Source: Flavobacterium sp. (GTDB lineage: Bacteria > Bacteroidota > Bacteroidia > Flavobacteriales > Flavobacteriaceae). From it: 14,942 nucleotides of DNA. The position numbers and the translations under genes were made by a program. Position 1 is the stretch's first letter; every line of letters begins with the position of its first letter. The DNA is taken from NCBI GenBank assembly GCA_018062725.1, contig JAGORP010000047.1, forward strand, positions 1 through 14,942, in the 5' to 3' direction. A model generated the notes under the pieces. The model was given only the letters and a program-made list of their open reading frames with translations, did not search any database and was not told the origin of the DNA. This document shows, piece after piece, positions 14,888-14,942 of the stretch.

Positions 14888-14942
14888 GGCCACGTGGAGA
14901 AACGGTAGACTCGCCATCTTGAGGGGGTGGTGCTCGTAAGGG
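14888..14942 (+). tRNA. tRNA-Leu (anticodon GAG), truncated by the window end
   Basis: The 5' part is present: acceptor strand GGCCACG, T8, D-arm GAG/CTC with GGTAGA, and anticodon arm CCATC-TTGAGGG-GGTGG, giving anticodon GAG (leucine). TGCTCGTAAGGG starts the long variable arm of a class II tRNA. The 3' half lies outside the window. It starts only 7 bp after the terminator T-run, so its promoter is unclear; read-through past the terminator is possible. Confidence 0.88.

Overview
The window looks like chromosomal sequence from a member of the Bacteroidota, most likely a flavobacterium. It is AT-rich, start codons are preceded by A-rich leaders rather than Shine-Dalgarno sites, and several promoters have the Bacteroidota form TTG-N20-TAnnTTTG. 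An RNA resembling the flavobacterial 6S RNA sits between zapA and rny. The proteins are typical of the group: a TonB-dependent receptor with an N-terminal carboxypeptidase-regulatory-like domain, many secreted or lipid-anchored proteins, and a LytTR regulator beside an acyltransferase.

Layout from left to right. (1) Bases 2-127 encode the C-terminal end of a LytTR-type DNA-binding regulator. It is followed at once by a 20-bp-phased direct-repeat array that runs up to the -33 box of an acyltransferase-3 membrane protein gene (261-1397); this looks like a regulator-operator-target unit. (2) Bases 1497-3008 encode a class A FAD monooxygenase with an N-terminal pair of DnaJ-type CxxCxGxG zinc-finger motifs, an unusual domain combination. 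(3) Bases 7907 to 3031 on the minus strand form a compact envelope operon: a periplasmic or secreted M23 metallopeptidase, a TonB-dependent receptor and a lipoprotein with two EF-hand-like loops. (4) Bases 8037-10519 on the plus strand form a cell-division/RNA block: promoter, a small coiled-coil protein, zapA, the 6S-type RNA, rny (RNase Y) and a strong terminator. (5) Bases 10520-10856 hold no gene that I can support. (6) Two minus-strand exported proteins follow: a small three-repeat DUF5648-type protein and an FKBP-type prolyl isomerase lipoprotein with a calcium-binding aspartate-rich tail. (7) A plus-strand cluster carries an S4-domain RNA-binding protein, an overlapping TPMT-family methyltransferase and a PyrR-like phosphoribosyltransferase, which converges with aroK (shikimate kinase). 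(8) The right end has two identical tRNA-Lys(UUU) genes with their own promoter and terminator, then a tRNA-Leu(GAG) cut off by the window edge.

Most of this is a conserved core chromosome. The items best worth a second look are the LytTR operator array, the zinc-finger/FAD-monooxygenase fusion, the zapA-6S RNA-rny arrangement and the M23/TonB receptor/EF-hand lipoprotein operon. I see no CRISPR array, insertion sequence, phage or obvious defence island.
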